Source of the DNA: Neodiprion pinetum
Taxonomy: Eukaryota; Arthropoda; Insecta; Hymenoptera; Diprionidae
Direction of reading: 5' to 3'
NCBI RefSeq assembly: GCF_021155775.2
Contig: NC_060233.1
Span: 26,205,456-26,269,455 of the forward strand
Length of the DNA stretch: 64,000 nt
Below, one piece after another: positions 11,376 to 24,293 of this stretch. The number at the start of each line of letters is the position of its first letter. Within the stretch, counting starts at the first letter, position 1. The position numbers were made by a program, and so were the translations under genes. A model generated the notes under the pieces. That model was not told the DNA's origin and made no database searches. It was given only the letters and a program-made list of their open reading frames with translations.

Positions 11376-14339
11376 CCATTAGAATAATTTATGACAAAAT
11401 TAAAAATAAACGGATCAAATATCGTATCACAATTTAGGATTTAGTTTTTATTATCTGCGATTCCTTTTCACTTCTTTCTGTGCCATTTTTCTCCACAGTT
11501 TCTATTCCGTCAACCGTCAGCTGTCTCTCTTGATTGTATTTAATTGAATTTGGAAGTTTCGATGTGCCGGTTTGGTTTCTGGTATGACTGAGCGTGAGAA
11601 ACAAGTAATAGAAGAAAGTATGGAAGGCTGCCAATGCGCCGTAGGATGGGGTGAAAAACGATACACCTCGCTTCCAAACTTAGCTAAACACGTCTCGTCT
11701 TATTGCAAATTATTCACGTTCAGTAATTTTTCAAGTTATAGTGAACAAGTGAAAGGAATTGAAAGGAAAAAATATATTTTTCTCTTCCGTTTTTTAAATT
11801 CCGCAATTTATTTTCAAATAATGTTAAAACTTAATTATCGACGTCAAGAGTGAACTGAAGGAAAGTTTCAAGAGACTGGTATAAGTTTACTTTGATAAAT
11901 GAACAGAATACAAGAAAAATAGCTAAGTATTTTTTCATAACCCGTTAATTAAGCAATATCATAGATAACTGCGTTTTTATCTACGAATACTACCTGCAAT
12001 TTATTAAGTCACGTTGTTGGTGTTCGTAAAAGTACCCTGTTCGGTCAACTCAACAAATTTGTTTAGGGACTCAATAAATCAATTTTGACAAACTATATGC
12101 TCGAAATTTAGTTTTCATCGAACAAAGTTATGTAATTTACGCTATTCGTCAAATCTAATCTACAACACTGCTCATTTCGACATCGCCAGCTAACAGTTTA
12201 TATTCATTTGCCAATAAAAATGTACTTTGGAGAAAGGTGAGAGAATGCGAACAAAGCGATCCTCTCGATTCGCGGGCGTGAGGATAGAGAATCGAAACCG
12301 GCTTCGATACGTGACAAACAATGTGGACAGCGGGAGAGAAAATAATTGCAACTGTACAGTGGAACCGTTCGTTTATTCGTTTGCCCGTTTGTTTTCTGTT
12401 CAGGTGCAGGATAGCCATAGAGAGTTAGAGGTGCGTGGGAATGCCTGGTGGCAGTGAAAAAATACAAACGAACAATAACGAAGATCAAAAACCGAAGCAA
12501 TAAAAGTATAAAGGAAAAAAGGTGGAGCAAATAAAATGAAAACTGAAATTTGCACGAGAGCGAAGCGTCCTACGTACAGGAGCGGACGAGACAAAGCCTC
12601 GACTTGTGTCCTCTTGCACATATTCCTTCACTCAATATGAACTGTGCTGCCCGTCCACGTCAAACGAAAGAATCGCCAATGAATATTCGCTAATTAAAAG
12701 AAGCCACAATTCCGGAACATTCAAGAGGGTCACCCGAATTTTACGGAGAAAAGAATTTTTTTTTTTTATGCACTGTGGAGGATCAAGAGGTCCTTTGTCA
12801 TCGCTTTCTTCTTCGCGCATGCTTTCGATACTTCGTTCGGAAATTCATCCCGTTTTGTTATTGCCCAAACAAAGATCCGCAGTTTCTTCAGAATTTCGGA
12901 AAATTGTGACTGACTGTGAAAAATTGTTAATTTTTATGATGTAGTGACAGTCTGCGTGAGTAAATGCAATTCTAGCATTATTTATACTCAATGGTATTGG
13001 CTAAGCTTCGGTTACAGGATTATAACGTGTTTTTATAATTTTTTTGTTCTTTGTAATCCTTGGAAACCTTGGATTGGCTGCATGCCAACAATAGAAACCA
13101 TAATGGGACGATTTCGTCGACATATGAATAATAGAAACCGAGATAAGAAATCTATTCCCTAAAAGCTTCGTCAATGAGTATAAGAATTATACAATATCAT
13201 CGGAATAACAGTCACGGAGGGATTCGCGTTTTGAAGTGATGGAACTGTACATTGTTTTCAGTTTTGCCGTGGAAACAGAAACCGAAATACCGGAACGAAA
13301 TGTCAACAAACACCATTGTGCATCCATAAGCCGAATAAAAATCTGATCAGTGCAGTTGCCGGATATAAATAAAAAATACATAACGCTCACTTTGTTTTCG
13401 AATAATTATTTCTGGACTTGTTGGCAAAGCAGCTTGGCTAAGTCAGCGTTACCGCATTGCTCGAATGCGGTGAACCAGGCGAGTTGGCTGGCTGGTCGGT
13501 TCGCAGGGTGCCTTTGAAAACACTCATGTATAGTTGTAATTACACAGCAAGGATATGTGGGTCGCGGCGAGAGCGCTTTTAAATTGAATTAATATTTGCT
13601 GGCAGCAACGAGTGCGGTTCGTCGCCCGATGGGTTTAGCCGCTCTGACGTGAATAAGACCCGTATAATTGTTTGCGATAAACCTGGCCACCCTCACCTTC
13701 CCTTCCTGGACTTCCATCCGCGCTTTCACCCCATGTGGACGAAAAATCGATCCGTTTATCCATTTACCCATCTCTACATAATGTGACAACAGTGATCAAT
13801 GACGGCTCGAGTGCCACTAGCGGAGCTAATTTTGCCGGCAAGTGCTTAGTATCGGCTACTATTAACGCGCACCTTTAACACGATCGAATTTAATGCTTTT
13901 CGTGACCGTCAAGTGATCTAAAAAAAGATTACCGAACGAGTACTCGCAAGGAAAAGACCAGGTTTTGAAAAGTTGAGCTTTTTTTGGTTACTGCCGCGCA
14001 TATTCGTCACGTCAATTTGAGAAGAAGCACCGACAGAGATGAGCTTCGGAAAACATTCCTGCAGTTGCTCTAAAAAATTCGAATTTAGACTAGATGGAGC
14101 AAATTACCGAGAAACTACTCGTTTATTCTTACAGCTTAGCAGTAAGGAATGCTTGGAATCACTCAGTTTTTTACGGAGCGAAGGTACGCTCCTTGTTTCT
14201 GCTCTGACGAAAATACCGATCCTTCGTTCCAAATTTTTCTTCACTATTCAACGCCTCGCGATAAATTATTCAGGTTCGCTGTTAACGGCCGATGTTTTTA
14301 CGACTATCCAGGGTAGAGAGCTATGATCGAGGGAGCTCG
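10138..14339. other. Non-coding stretch right of the transposon
   Basis: AT-rich DNA with AAT-type simple sequence near 10145-10215, A and T runs near 10400-10430 and 11117-11135, and a TA repeat at 11348-11372. No exon is assigned. A protein-like minus ORF at 13589-13771 is discussed as a finding. If the Lar signal-peptide exon lies further right, this is Lar intron. Confidence 0.4.
11348..11372. repeat. (TA)n microsatellite
   Basis: A 25-base perfect AT/TA alternation, followed by TACACCC. Confidence 0.95.
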
Positions 14340-15036
14340 GAGGCTGACAATGAGTCTTTGGAGCGGCTGCGAGTTTGAGTGGGATACGTATGCAAAACAG
14401 TTGTGTTTTAAACGAGTTCACGCCGAGCATTTCCATTAGCCCAACGAACGGTGCTCGAGCGTCAGAACGCTGCGTGGCATTGCATGGCTTTGGCTTAAGC
14501 GAATGATTTCAAATCAACGTGTCCGGTAGCGCGAGTAATTCAATTTGAATATGCATTTTGCAGCGGAGATCTCGCGTGGTCGCGGAATCTGCACAATAAT
14601 CCGTGAATTTTTATCCTCGACGTTTTTCACCGAGTGTCTTCACGCAGGGCCCCAAACGGGTCAGTTGTTCATCGCGGCGAGCGAGGGATCCGACAGATAA
14701 TCGGGATGCCTCTGATTCGCGGTTAGACAGCCGTCGTATCGCGGCGATATCTGTGCCATTAGTTACAATTTGCAGCCAATCGGGAGTCTGCAAGACTGAT
14801 CTCGTCTATTCGCGGGTTGATTATGATTCCCGTCAGAAGTTGGCAGGCTCTCGTCAATCAAGCGTCAAATCTCGGGCGTCAGGCGTTGCGAATGGGGGTG
14901 AGTCTTGGGAACGGGGGACGCCAGTTTGCCGGGTTATAAACGCCCACCTACCAAATGCTGGGCAAAAGTACTGTCGGCTTGGGAAGACCTGCGCGAGATG
15001 TATGCAGATGTATGCCAATAATATTCTAAACAAGTA
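14340..15036. other. GC-richer island without assigned gene
   Basis: Base composition rises with many CG dinucleotides compared with both flanks. A long plus-strand open frame crosses it (see findings). No promoter motif or known protein was recognised. Confidence 0.35.
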
Positions 15037-18000
15037 AGTGTCCCCTTCAGACCAGGGCAGCTCCTCTGCAGCCCTCGAGAAGCTCTGAATCAACGTAATG
15101 CTCCTCCCCTCTTCCCAAACCCCCAGAATATGGATGGATGAACGAACAAACAAGCAAACAAACGTACGGGCAGCGCTGGGTTTGTACGAATCGTATCGCG
15201 TTTCGGACACTAAATACTCGAAATTTATCTGCGCTGATCTGGACAAGGAAAGGTTCGGCATTGCGCATATTTATTGGTCGAAATCACCGCGTAATTGATA
15301 GGGTTCATAGATGACCCGGTTTCCAGGTGGCTAACCACCAGCTACAGGCATGTAAAACGAACATGCTGGAATTTGCAAAAGATATGGCGTCGGGTCGAGT
15401 GGAACTGAGTGTGAAATTTCAATACGGTTGATAACTGTAGCGACAGGATCGAAATTGAAAGGTAATATTTTTTTTATTTTTCACCAAGAAGTTATCCGTC
15501 ACCCGAATATTGTCTTATGACGCATGTTTTGATTTGGTTTTTCATTTGGTTTAAGCGATAGGCAAGAAAAAAAAAAATACTTGGGAAAAACAAGAGATTC
15601 TGAGTTTTATCCGACTGTTACCATTTGTCTTGAGGTATTTGTTGCAAAATTGATCGACATCTCTGGGAAGAGCACCAAGTCGTATGTTCAAAAAATCAGG
15701 AATTAGAAGGCACTTGGGGGAAGTCGTTCCCACTGATCAGTTACTCAACGGAGTCATCGCGTCACTAATTGTGGAAAGATTAGCTTGTGCTTGTTCGAGT
15801 ATATAAAAAAAAAAAAAAAAAAAGCGAGAGAAAAAAAATTCCAGCCCGTGAAGTTTGTTAATTCACTTTCACCGAGCAAAAGCTGACGCGGGAGTGTTTT
15901 GGGTTACGGAAACGTGAAAACGTGAATTAACGCGAGGTAGCGAATGTGGAGTTGAAGGGAGGGCGAGGGAATTTCGTTAATGGGTATGAAATCGTAATCG
16001 CGGAGCATGACGTTGCGGAAGTAGACGAGATAAAAAAAAAAAATAAAAATAAAAATAAAACACAATCGAACATACAAAAATAAAGGCAATGCTGATGGCG
16101 GTCGGGCGGGCACAGCGCATATAAATGTAAAAAAGAAGGGAATAAAAGAAAAATTAAATACCCATAAACAGACAGTATCGAAATTGAAAATGCAAAGCGG
16201 GTACTGGCAGAGGCATGGCATGGCGGCGTACCTCTGCACCGCTCTACCCAAGCCTCGGGAATAAATCACAAAATCAATTCTAGAACTGAAAGCACCATAA
16301 ATAAAACGAGGATGTGAGTTGAACGAAACAAATGACAACAAACAGGAACATCCCAAGCTCGGCTTGAACCTTGCCAGCTGATTGGTCCGCTCACCGGTGG
16401 ATATTTGAAATTCAAAGTACGTCGATAAGAGTGAGTGGGTCAAAAATACACATTAGCAGATTTGAAATTTAGATCGTTTAGCTATCAAACTGGAATTTCA
16501 CCGATATTCGAGTACCGCTGTCGAAGTCTGTTAGTTCCTGGTTCGGGGTTGAGGCCAATCTCAGGCATCACGAAAAGAATATTACGAACCCTCGTAATCT
16601 GGACTAAGAACCGTCGGCTTATTTTTCGACTTCCCTACTCACTCAGTATCACCACTTTGCCGGTTACTTCGCTGGTGTGCTCTCGTTAAAAAGTTTGTAT
16701 TGAGACAAGGCTTGTACCTTGGAGTAAACCTGTTACTGTTACAAATGGAAAGAAAGCGACAAGGTGATGAGGTTTCTGTTATCAAAAGCATGACTCATGT
16801 GTAACTCTGTGATTCGGACGTAGTTGTGTCAAACACCAGTTCTCTAACCTGAGTTGTGAATCTGCTATTAAACAAGCCACGTATGGGTAGGTATACTCTA
16901 ATAGATACGTATTGTCAGTCTGAAATGCACTTCCAAATGCGAACTGGGTTTTCAGAAACATTCAATTTGATTTTCCGGAACCTTCTTGAACGTAACGAAT
17001 TCTTTTAGTCTCGACTTAACTGCCCGGTTCTTGTTCGAGTACTTCACTCACTCATTATCGTTACTTAACGGTTCGTCATCTCATTGGCAAACTTTTTTGC
17101 GAAAGGTTGCAAGAAAGGATGAATAATGCCAATGGGATATCGACCTGAAAGAACTCTGATTGTGAGTCAAAAACGTCACTAGTGCGTTACTTGTAAGTTT
17201 TATATGCATACTTCATCAGGGTTTCGACGTTTGCAACTGTCGGTGAAGTCAGCATTTTTTTCATCTTTTACAAATGTCGCTGGGAGCTACGGACGGTTTT
17301 ACTGTAAAACAAACATTAATATACTTACATCTAGTCATAATACTTACGCGTTAAATAATGGATGTAGGATAAGTCGCTGAAGTTCCCTGAAAAACACTGG
17401 ATGGTCATCGTCGTGGACGAGTAATCGTCACCTAGCACGGGCCCGATACCATTGAATGACTATTTCAGCCATTCGAGAAAGTGGGAGTCGTTCGTGATGC
17501 GATTTTCGTTACAGGTGAATAACAGATTACAGAAATTATCTCTTATCGTGACTTTTGTGGGAAGGTTGAATATAACTGTGGTAAACGTAAAACGTGGCTG
17601 AAGGGATGAAAGTATCTCGTGTGTGTGTGTGTTACAGGGTGAAAGCATAAAAAAATAAAAGAGAAAAAGAGAAAAAGAACTACAGAAATGAGCAGGTTTG
17701 ATAAGAGAACAATAACGTCACTTTATTCGTTTGAATAAATGTGAAATGGAAACCTGATATTAGATTAGTCAAATCATCTTTAAATCTCGAGATGCACACC
17801 GCGGTTCCTTACAAAGGCCTACATATTTCGAGTCCCGACAAAGGCAAGGCTTCCACAATATTTTCCCCAGCGAATAACGTGATGGAAGCGTTGCTGCTTG
17901 TGCTCCTTCGAAGAATGAGGGAAAAATCCGAATATCTTTTTTTCACTCCATTAAACTCAAACCACCAAACTTACGAGATATAAGACAGAAGGCTATAACC

Positions 18001-19272
18001 CCTTACACCAATAGTGAACACACACCATTGCCCAATGTGTTAGTTCCACTGGCAAGGGATGCCAGTGACACATGCAGACTGCATTAGTCAATAATACTAC
18101 CCTTCGTTCTTTTTTGCCGCGACAACTACATAGGTACATATGTATAGATATTAAACGGTCAAAGCAGGGTGAAAGGATTGCTATCCTACATCTTCCGGTT
18201 GAAAAAGGGTGCCTCTGTTGCAACGGGGTCAGGCTCTGGGGGGCAGGTCAAGAGGGAGGGAGGTGTAGGGAATGAAGGGACGAGATCAAACAGTACTGGT
18301 ATCCAAGGTCGTCCCAGCGAGGGAGTGCTTCCATGCGACCAAAACTTAGATACAAGCCAGGCGGAAAGGGCCTTTGTTTCCCTTCTGTCTGTTTTATGGA
18401 CGGACAGACGACGCGGAAGGGCTTCCCGGAGGGCGAGCAGAGAACGAGGAATACCGTAACCCGCGGACGGAAGTTAAAGCAGCTAAGCAGCTAGGTCACA
18501 GTGAAAATTAATTACCTACCAAAGTGTACACCGCTGTGACCAACTTTACAACTGGGCACAACGTTTATAATATTATTACGAATCACAAACTCGCATTTGC
18601 GGTTCGTCGTCAAATCTTCCAAGGTTTCGACAGTTTAAGCTTTGACATTCGGGGCTTCTTCTTAGTTAGGAATTTTTTCTATAATTTCGGCAGCAATCAC
18701 AGCGCGGCCTTACAGATTATGTTGACCATCAAGTTTTGAAGGTGTTGGTATGACATAAAAATCTACGTACAGCATGGAAGTACGAAAGTTTATGAATGCA
18801 TTTTGTGCACTGTGATATCGATTTTTTGAGCCCGCTTTTTCATATTAAAGGTAGGGCATTGATTTTTTGATGCTCAATTTCAAGAAAAAAAAGTTAAAAT
18901 TTTGACCCATCAAGCTCCGTTTATTACAACGGCAGCTTTCGGTGAATCTCGATTATAAAAAAAAATTAAACTTGGCAGCTGACGTGGATTCCATCAGTCA
19001 GGTGAGGTATCTTTTCAGAAATGGCAGTAGAGATCTAATATGCATCTGGCGCTCAGCCGGGAGGTACAAGTTGGGATTTTGTGGGAAGCGAAAAAATGAA
19101 TAAAATTAAATTAAGGAGAAATCGATGGCGAGTAGCGACTAGTGGAGGGGCAGGGTGGTGAGTTGACTCTTATCAATTGTGGGAGGAGTTTGTCTCGTTA
19201 ATAACCCATAGATGACGATCCGAAGAAACGCACGTACTTGAGTCGAAGTCTGCTCTATCTCGACCAAGCACG
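15037..19272. other. Non-coding stretch
   Basis: A 19-base A run (15805-15823), AAAAT-type simple sequence at 16030-16060 and a (TG)n run near 17620-17632. A stop-free minus frame at 15904-16443 is low-complexity and was rejected as a gene. Otherwise nothing is recognised. Confidence 0.4.
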
Positions 19273-19557
19273 ATGGGAGCTTTGCGAAGCTCTGCTCTGT
19301 CTGCGCTTCTTCTTACCCTCGTGTTTTTTCAATGTTCGGTTTCTGCTCGCAGAGGGTGCGTTTCACCCTCTATTAATACCGATATATTAGCGGTTAATTT
19401 TACGAGCCGAGTCAACTTGCGAGATACAGCAGCTCCGCATTTTACTTTGTGGAATAACCAAATTCAGTCGGTGATTGGGAAACGCTTATACACACCCGGA
19501 TGGGGACACGATTTCGAGATAAATTCTAAGGAGATTTCCGAGCGCTTCGACCAGTAG
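19273..19557 (+). CDS. Possible small secreted protein, or first exon of one; unrecognised
   Basis: A 94-codon ATG frame. The first 25 residues look like a secretion signal: a short basic start (MGALRSS), a hydrophobic core (ALLLTLVFFQ) and a small-residue end (SVSA) before RRG. The rest has one cysteine, no recognised domain, and ends in SERFDQ. A usable donor (AGG followed by gtgcgt) lies just after the signal segment, near 19353, so a spliced gene with only a signal exon here is an alternative reading. It is on the strand opposite to Lar, so it would be a nested gene if the Lar transcript spans it. A chance ORF with a hydrophobic start is the null explanation; no codon bias, homology or promoter argues strongly for a gene. 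Confidence 0.2.
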   Translation: MGALRSSALSALLLTLVFFQCSVSARRGCVSPSINTDILAVNFTSRVNLRDTAAPHFTLWNNQIQSVIGKRLYTPGWGHDFEINSKEISERFDQ

Positions 19558-21843
19558 CAATATACACGAATAAGCGATAAGGTATTTTCGCATTATACCT
19601 AAGACCAAGCAGCTGTTTAGGACAATCTGCGCGCGTGAAAAGGCGTAGAAAGGTGGTGATACTTTCCAAATCTTTAAAAGTAGAAAAGGACCGTGTACGT
19701 AGCCGTATCCCAGCGCAATCTGGTGTGTGCTCTTCGAGCTAGATGTCAAAGTTGTTCTGAATTATCGCTTTTATAATGTTCACACTGCGGAGTTTTGCCC
19801 AGGGTAAGTGAACGCCCGAGACCGCGTGCATTGGTGTCATAAATCTGGTCTGCACTGACTAGCTCGCTGACATCGTATCGACAACTTTTGAGAAACTGTA
19901 GAAACTGGAGATAGTGTCCCAAGTTCAGATGTGCGACTTGCGACCTATCAACAAATTTCAAGACCTTTCGTTTTCGTATTTCTATCGTAAAGTTTAGCAA
20001 AGGTCCGAACCAACCCTCGTCAATGTCGTAAGGGATCACCAAAAATCCCAATGCGGTATTTCTGGGCTGAGTACAACACGTTTTGTTAGTCCACGTCAGA
20101 TTTGGACAATTGAACCCATTCCTTCTGAATTTCTTATGAATTTATTATGTCCAAAAATCGTGTCAATCCTTGGCAAAGCTAATCATAGGACACTTCATTT
20201 TCACTCGACGTTCAATATCTTACCGATGACAACCCTTGAATAGGATATATTACCGGAAGGCGTTTTCCTTTCCAAGTTCGTTTTCATCAAATGTACAATG
20301 TGTATAAGTGTACTCTGAGTGGTAAACATCTAGATGACGCTACGTAACATGCCAAGTTTTCCGTTATGAATTTGCGACAGCTTATCGTGAGGGTTGAAAA
20401 TTGTACTTGGAATTTTTTCACATTGGAAAATTCTCCACCTTAGGTATTGCTCACAGCGCAAAGTACGTTCGAGACAATGATCCTGCTAGGAATCATGGAG
20501 GCTGGCGTAGTGATATTAGTTCTCTGGTCACGGAGATTGGCATATGATCGTGTTGCCGGTGGGACCGGACACCCGTTACATCGCAGATACGATTGTGGGC
20601 ATTGTGGGTATCCATTGTGGATGGTTTGGTGCCGGCAGTTGACTCAACGGAGGCGTTCACCACGTGCCTAGAATCTCAGAATCCTTAGAGATGCCCCAAG
20701 TGTCCGTGTAGCCGGTGGGATATCGCGTGATCCTTATTGGATTACCTGCATCTCTCTCTCTGTCCCTCTTTCGCATCCAAGTTTCATCTCTTTTTGAGGT
20801 TTACTCCGGTACAGTTTAACATTTTATGGTGAACAGGTGGACGGGGAATCTAGGAAAGGAACGCAATTCTATTTCGAAGGTACTCCACGTCAGCCGATGT
20901 AATGGCAGAACTGGGCGACGTAATTAGCTCACACAAACCACCAGGTGCAGTGCAATGCGTCACTAGGCAGCAATTCACCCTCCGACCCTCAGCCATGGCA
21001 TAATTCGAATCTATTACTCTGTTCACGCGTCTCATTACCGGAACGAGTCGCTAGAGACGATGAGATGGGTTCACGGAAGGCTAACTGGGTCGAAAATTAC
21101 GGAGATAAGAGTTCTGTGAAATTTCAAGCTGAGTTAACGCAGAAATATTATGTTGCAGCTCTTCCTGGGTTAAACAACAGTTTCAACCCAGTCTATAGAC
21201 CATATTCCACAGGGCAGCAGGCTTTACGGCTTTGAGCACGACTGAACGTTACCGCCAAAGATGAACAAATCGGTGCTTGGAATAATTCTAAGAGGCTCTT
21301 AACGTCGCTATACCTCAGAGGACATAAAATATGTGTAGTGTGCCGCACAGGCTTACGAGAATACACGTACGTGCACTGGGGTTCAACTTGGTATAGGCGT
21401 GGACTAAGCCTGAAGCAATGCCGTGCAACTAGCGTGCCTGCAGCGGAAGGAGATCCACGAAGGAAGCGGAAGGCGGAAGCCTCCTTCGTCTCAGCCGATA
21501 TTTAAAATAGTTCCACCATAACTTTGGTGCCATTACTCTGATGCACGTTTCTGGCATCGTATAACTGACTACCGGCACTCAAAGTGCAGTCTATACATAG
21601 GTAACCGGCTCTCGTGCAGTACAGAGTTCTTGGTTTTCGAACAACTTCAGCTTGATGACGTTTTAATACGGTATGGTTGGACGTAGTTTCGGTAAGGATA
21701 TGAATCAAACTGCCAGGGATCAAAGAGCAGTGCACAAAGTGTTCGGAGAACAGGTTCTTTCTATCCGTTGCTTATTCCGAAGATGGGAATAACTATCCGT
21801 CGCATTATTCTAGAACGCTCAACGTCCTGGTATTTCTTGCGGC

Positions 21844-21863
21844 AGAGAGAGAGAGAGAGAGAG
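21844..21863 (+). repeat. (GA)n microsatellite
   Basis: Ten perfect AG/GA units. Confidence 0.95.
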
Positions 21864-23201
21864 TTATTCTTCGTATGATGTATCGTGGCGGACTTACCCT
21901 GTACACGGGTCAAAGAATAACACGTATTTTCACAAATGAATAGAAGAAAAATGGTACAAGGTTAAGACAGTCTGCATGCAGAAAAATGTCTGCTCTTATA
22001 CCACATTGAATAGAGGTGTACCATAAATCGTAAGAGATCGTGGAACGGATCAATACAAGGGCAAAGAAGCTCGTGCTATTATGAATATTATGAATATTTA
22101 CTGGATACGATCATGTTAGTGTGAGCAAAATTCTACTCTTGACACTGTATTATGTATTTGACCTCGGGATCGATGGACCCAATTCGAACTCTATTTCAAA
22201 AGAAGACGTTTCCTTTGCCTTCAACATTGTGACAATGATATCTACTTTGACTAGGTGAGTTCACTTGAACGTTCATTAAGTTTTTCTGTACATTAAAATA
22301 AATGAAATTGAATAGATACAATTGATGTCCATTGTAAGAAAAAACACAGTATCGAAAATGAATCGTATACAGATGTTTTGACAACAATAAGCTTATTCAT
22401 CTCAAAATAAATGTTTTTAAGATTCAAAGATTAAGTATAAAATTTTCACTACTGAATTCTAACAATCCCGAGACTTGCTGGACCTCGAGGTTTCCCTTGA
22501 CATCTTGTCACCCCGGTATATTAGTTCTCTGAGCATCGGTGCGCAGTCGAGTAAGTTTCCGGTATTATATTCATAACTCGGTGGCCAAGTTTTTGCATGC
22601 CTGCAAGAGACCGACAGATAGTTATGCAAACTGGTGAGACCCCCACGTCAAGCCGAGGGTTAATGGTTAACGACTGTACTATTGTAGGGTTATGCATGTA
22701 TTGGTATTCATCATACGTGACTCGCCTGATAATCAGCCTACTTTCGTATCCAACTTTGGCTGTCACATTGTATGCAATTCAGGCAGCGGCTTCTCGTCTC
22801 TGTAAAGTGTTACTTTGGACTTTAATTCCACGTCTGCTGTAGCAGTGTAGAATCGTTTGATGCACGGTTCTGCATTTTGAACGGCTGTTTAATCCGTCAC
22901 GGCGATTTTCGAATCGACAGAAAACCGTTCGGGGAGAAAAAAAAAAAATGCAACGGTGCGTGGGTGAGATAGGGAGAGAGGGAGAGAGAGATAGAAGGCT
23001 GGAATGTGGCATCGGCGAGGTGGGGATATCGCTCGCGTATGGAGAGGAAAATGAAGAAGCAGCTTTTCTGCCCAACGAACTTATCGAGATGAGAATCCGT
23101 CGCACGGGGGTCTTTTCACCGAAACAAATTCCAATATTCTTAGCATCGCGCGTTGAACGGTAGAATTTTTAACCTTCATACCTCTCTCCATCCTCTCATC
23201 C

Positions 23202-23215
23202 AACCTAACCTAACC
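23202..23215. repeat. Interstitial insect telomere-type motif (CCTAA)n
   Basis: AACCTAACCTAACC, nearly three units of the insect telomere repeat TTAGG read on the minus strand. It is too short to be a telomere remnant with certainty. Confidence 0.6.
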
Positions 23216-24273
23216 ATCCCTTTTCTGCTTTTGTATACACAAGTTAGCCAGTTGAGGAACGTTCGGTAAAACTGCCGGTTATATACTTCATCGTCAGTCT
23301 ACCGAGAGGGCGTCATTTTATTATCAAGCAATCTTCCGTATTCATCCTTCCATCTTACATTCTCTGGTCGTCCAACCACGTCGCCGTTATTCCGATCCAA
23401 TCTCTTTATTCAATATCATTCATACCGCGGTTATAAATGAAATTTATATTTTAATGGAAATAAGACGATGAATTTCATTCACCGGGGGTTTGTTCTCCCT
23501 ATCGGATGGGGGATTACGGCTCTTTACGAAGCGACTTCGATACTAACACTTCAAATAAGCGATTCTTCTCGCTGTAAAATATGATCGTGACTTTATTTCA
23601 TTTTGCACTTTTTACGCCGCTTGTCCCGAGTGCAAAACACCGACGTGGAACCGTATGGTGGACTTATACAGAGTATTTTCACGATTTCGGGCGAAGCTTA
23701 AGGCTACTAACACCCGCAAATGCTTTCCACGCCGCGCCAGCGACAATTCGCGAGAAGATATAACTGGCCGAAATTCCATTTTCGTTTTACCCGAAAAACG
23801 ATTTGTCAAGCTTTCCATATTCCGCCCACGGAACTGCGCGTGCCGACCGACGCGGTTTCATCCCAACGCTTAGATCGCCGTCACTTTTTCCTGATGGCCT
23901 ACTACTTCCGTCGGGACGTCCAAGACCCTCGATTCTACGAAGGTTTAAGGTTTCACTTAGACATTGTCACGCGCTCGTAACCATTGGCGTGGTAACAGCT
24001 TGCTGCAGCAGAGCTGGCGCGAACATTCGGATTGATATTTCTGTGATTAATCGACTGGAATCACGCAAGAAAGAGGGTGGACGATACTCTAAGGTAATTT
24101 AGGACAAGTATTCTCCTCAGTGAGAACGAGCTATCTCAAAGTATACAAGACGAAGGGAAAGAGATGCGGCAAAGTTTCGTTTATTAGCTTTCGAGAAACA
24201 TTCTCTCGTACAAAATCAACTCAAGGCATAAAACACACAGCTTATAGAGCTGTGATGCGAACTGAAGGGTGCA

Positions 24274-24293
24274 GGGGGGGGGGGGGGGGGGGG
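24274..24293 (+). repeat. Poly-G run, 20 bases
   Basis: Uninterrupted G homopolymer. Its length is likely unreliable in sequencing. Confidence 0.95.

Noticed and set aside
15904..16443. 179-codon minus-strand open frame.
   Set aside because: It lacks an ATG start, and its middle is a run of Phe/Ile/Tyr produced by an AAAAT simple repeat; no domain is visible.
20224..20287. Minus-strand ATG frame of 21 codons ending in a phase-1 donor (ATCG-gtaaga) that could splice in frame to Lar Ig1.
   Set aside because: Phase and strand fit, but the peptide (MKTNLERKTPSGN...) is hydrophilic and cannot serve as the signal peptide that Lar needs. A match of this kind is expected by chance in 50 kb.
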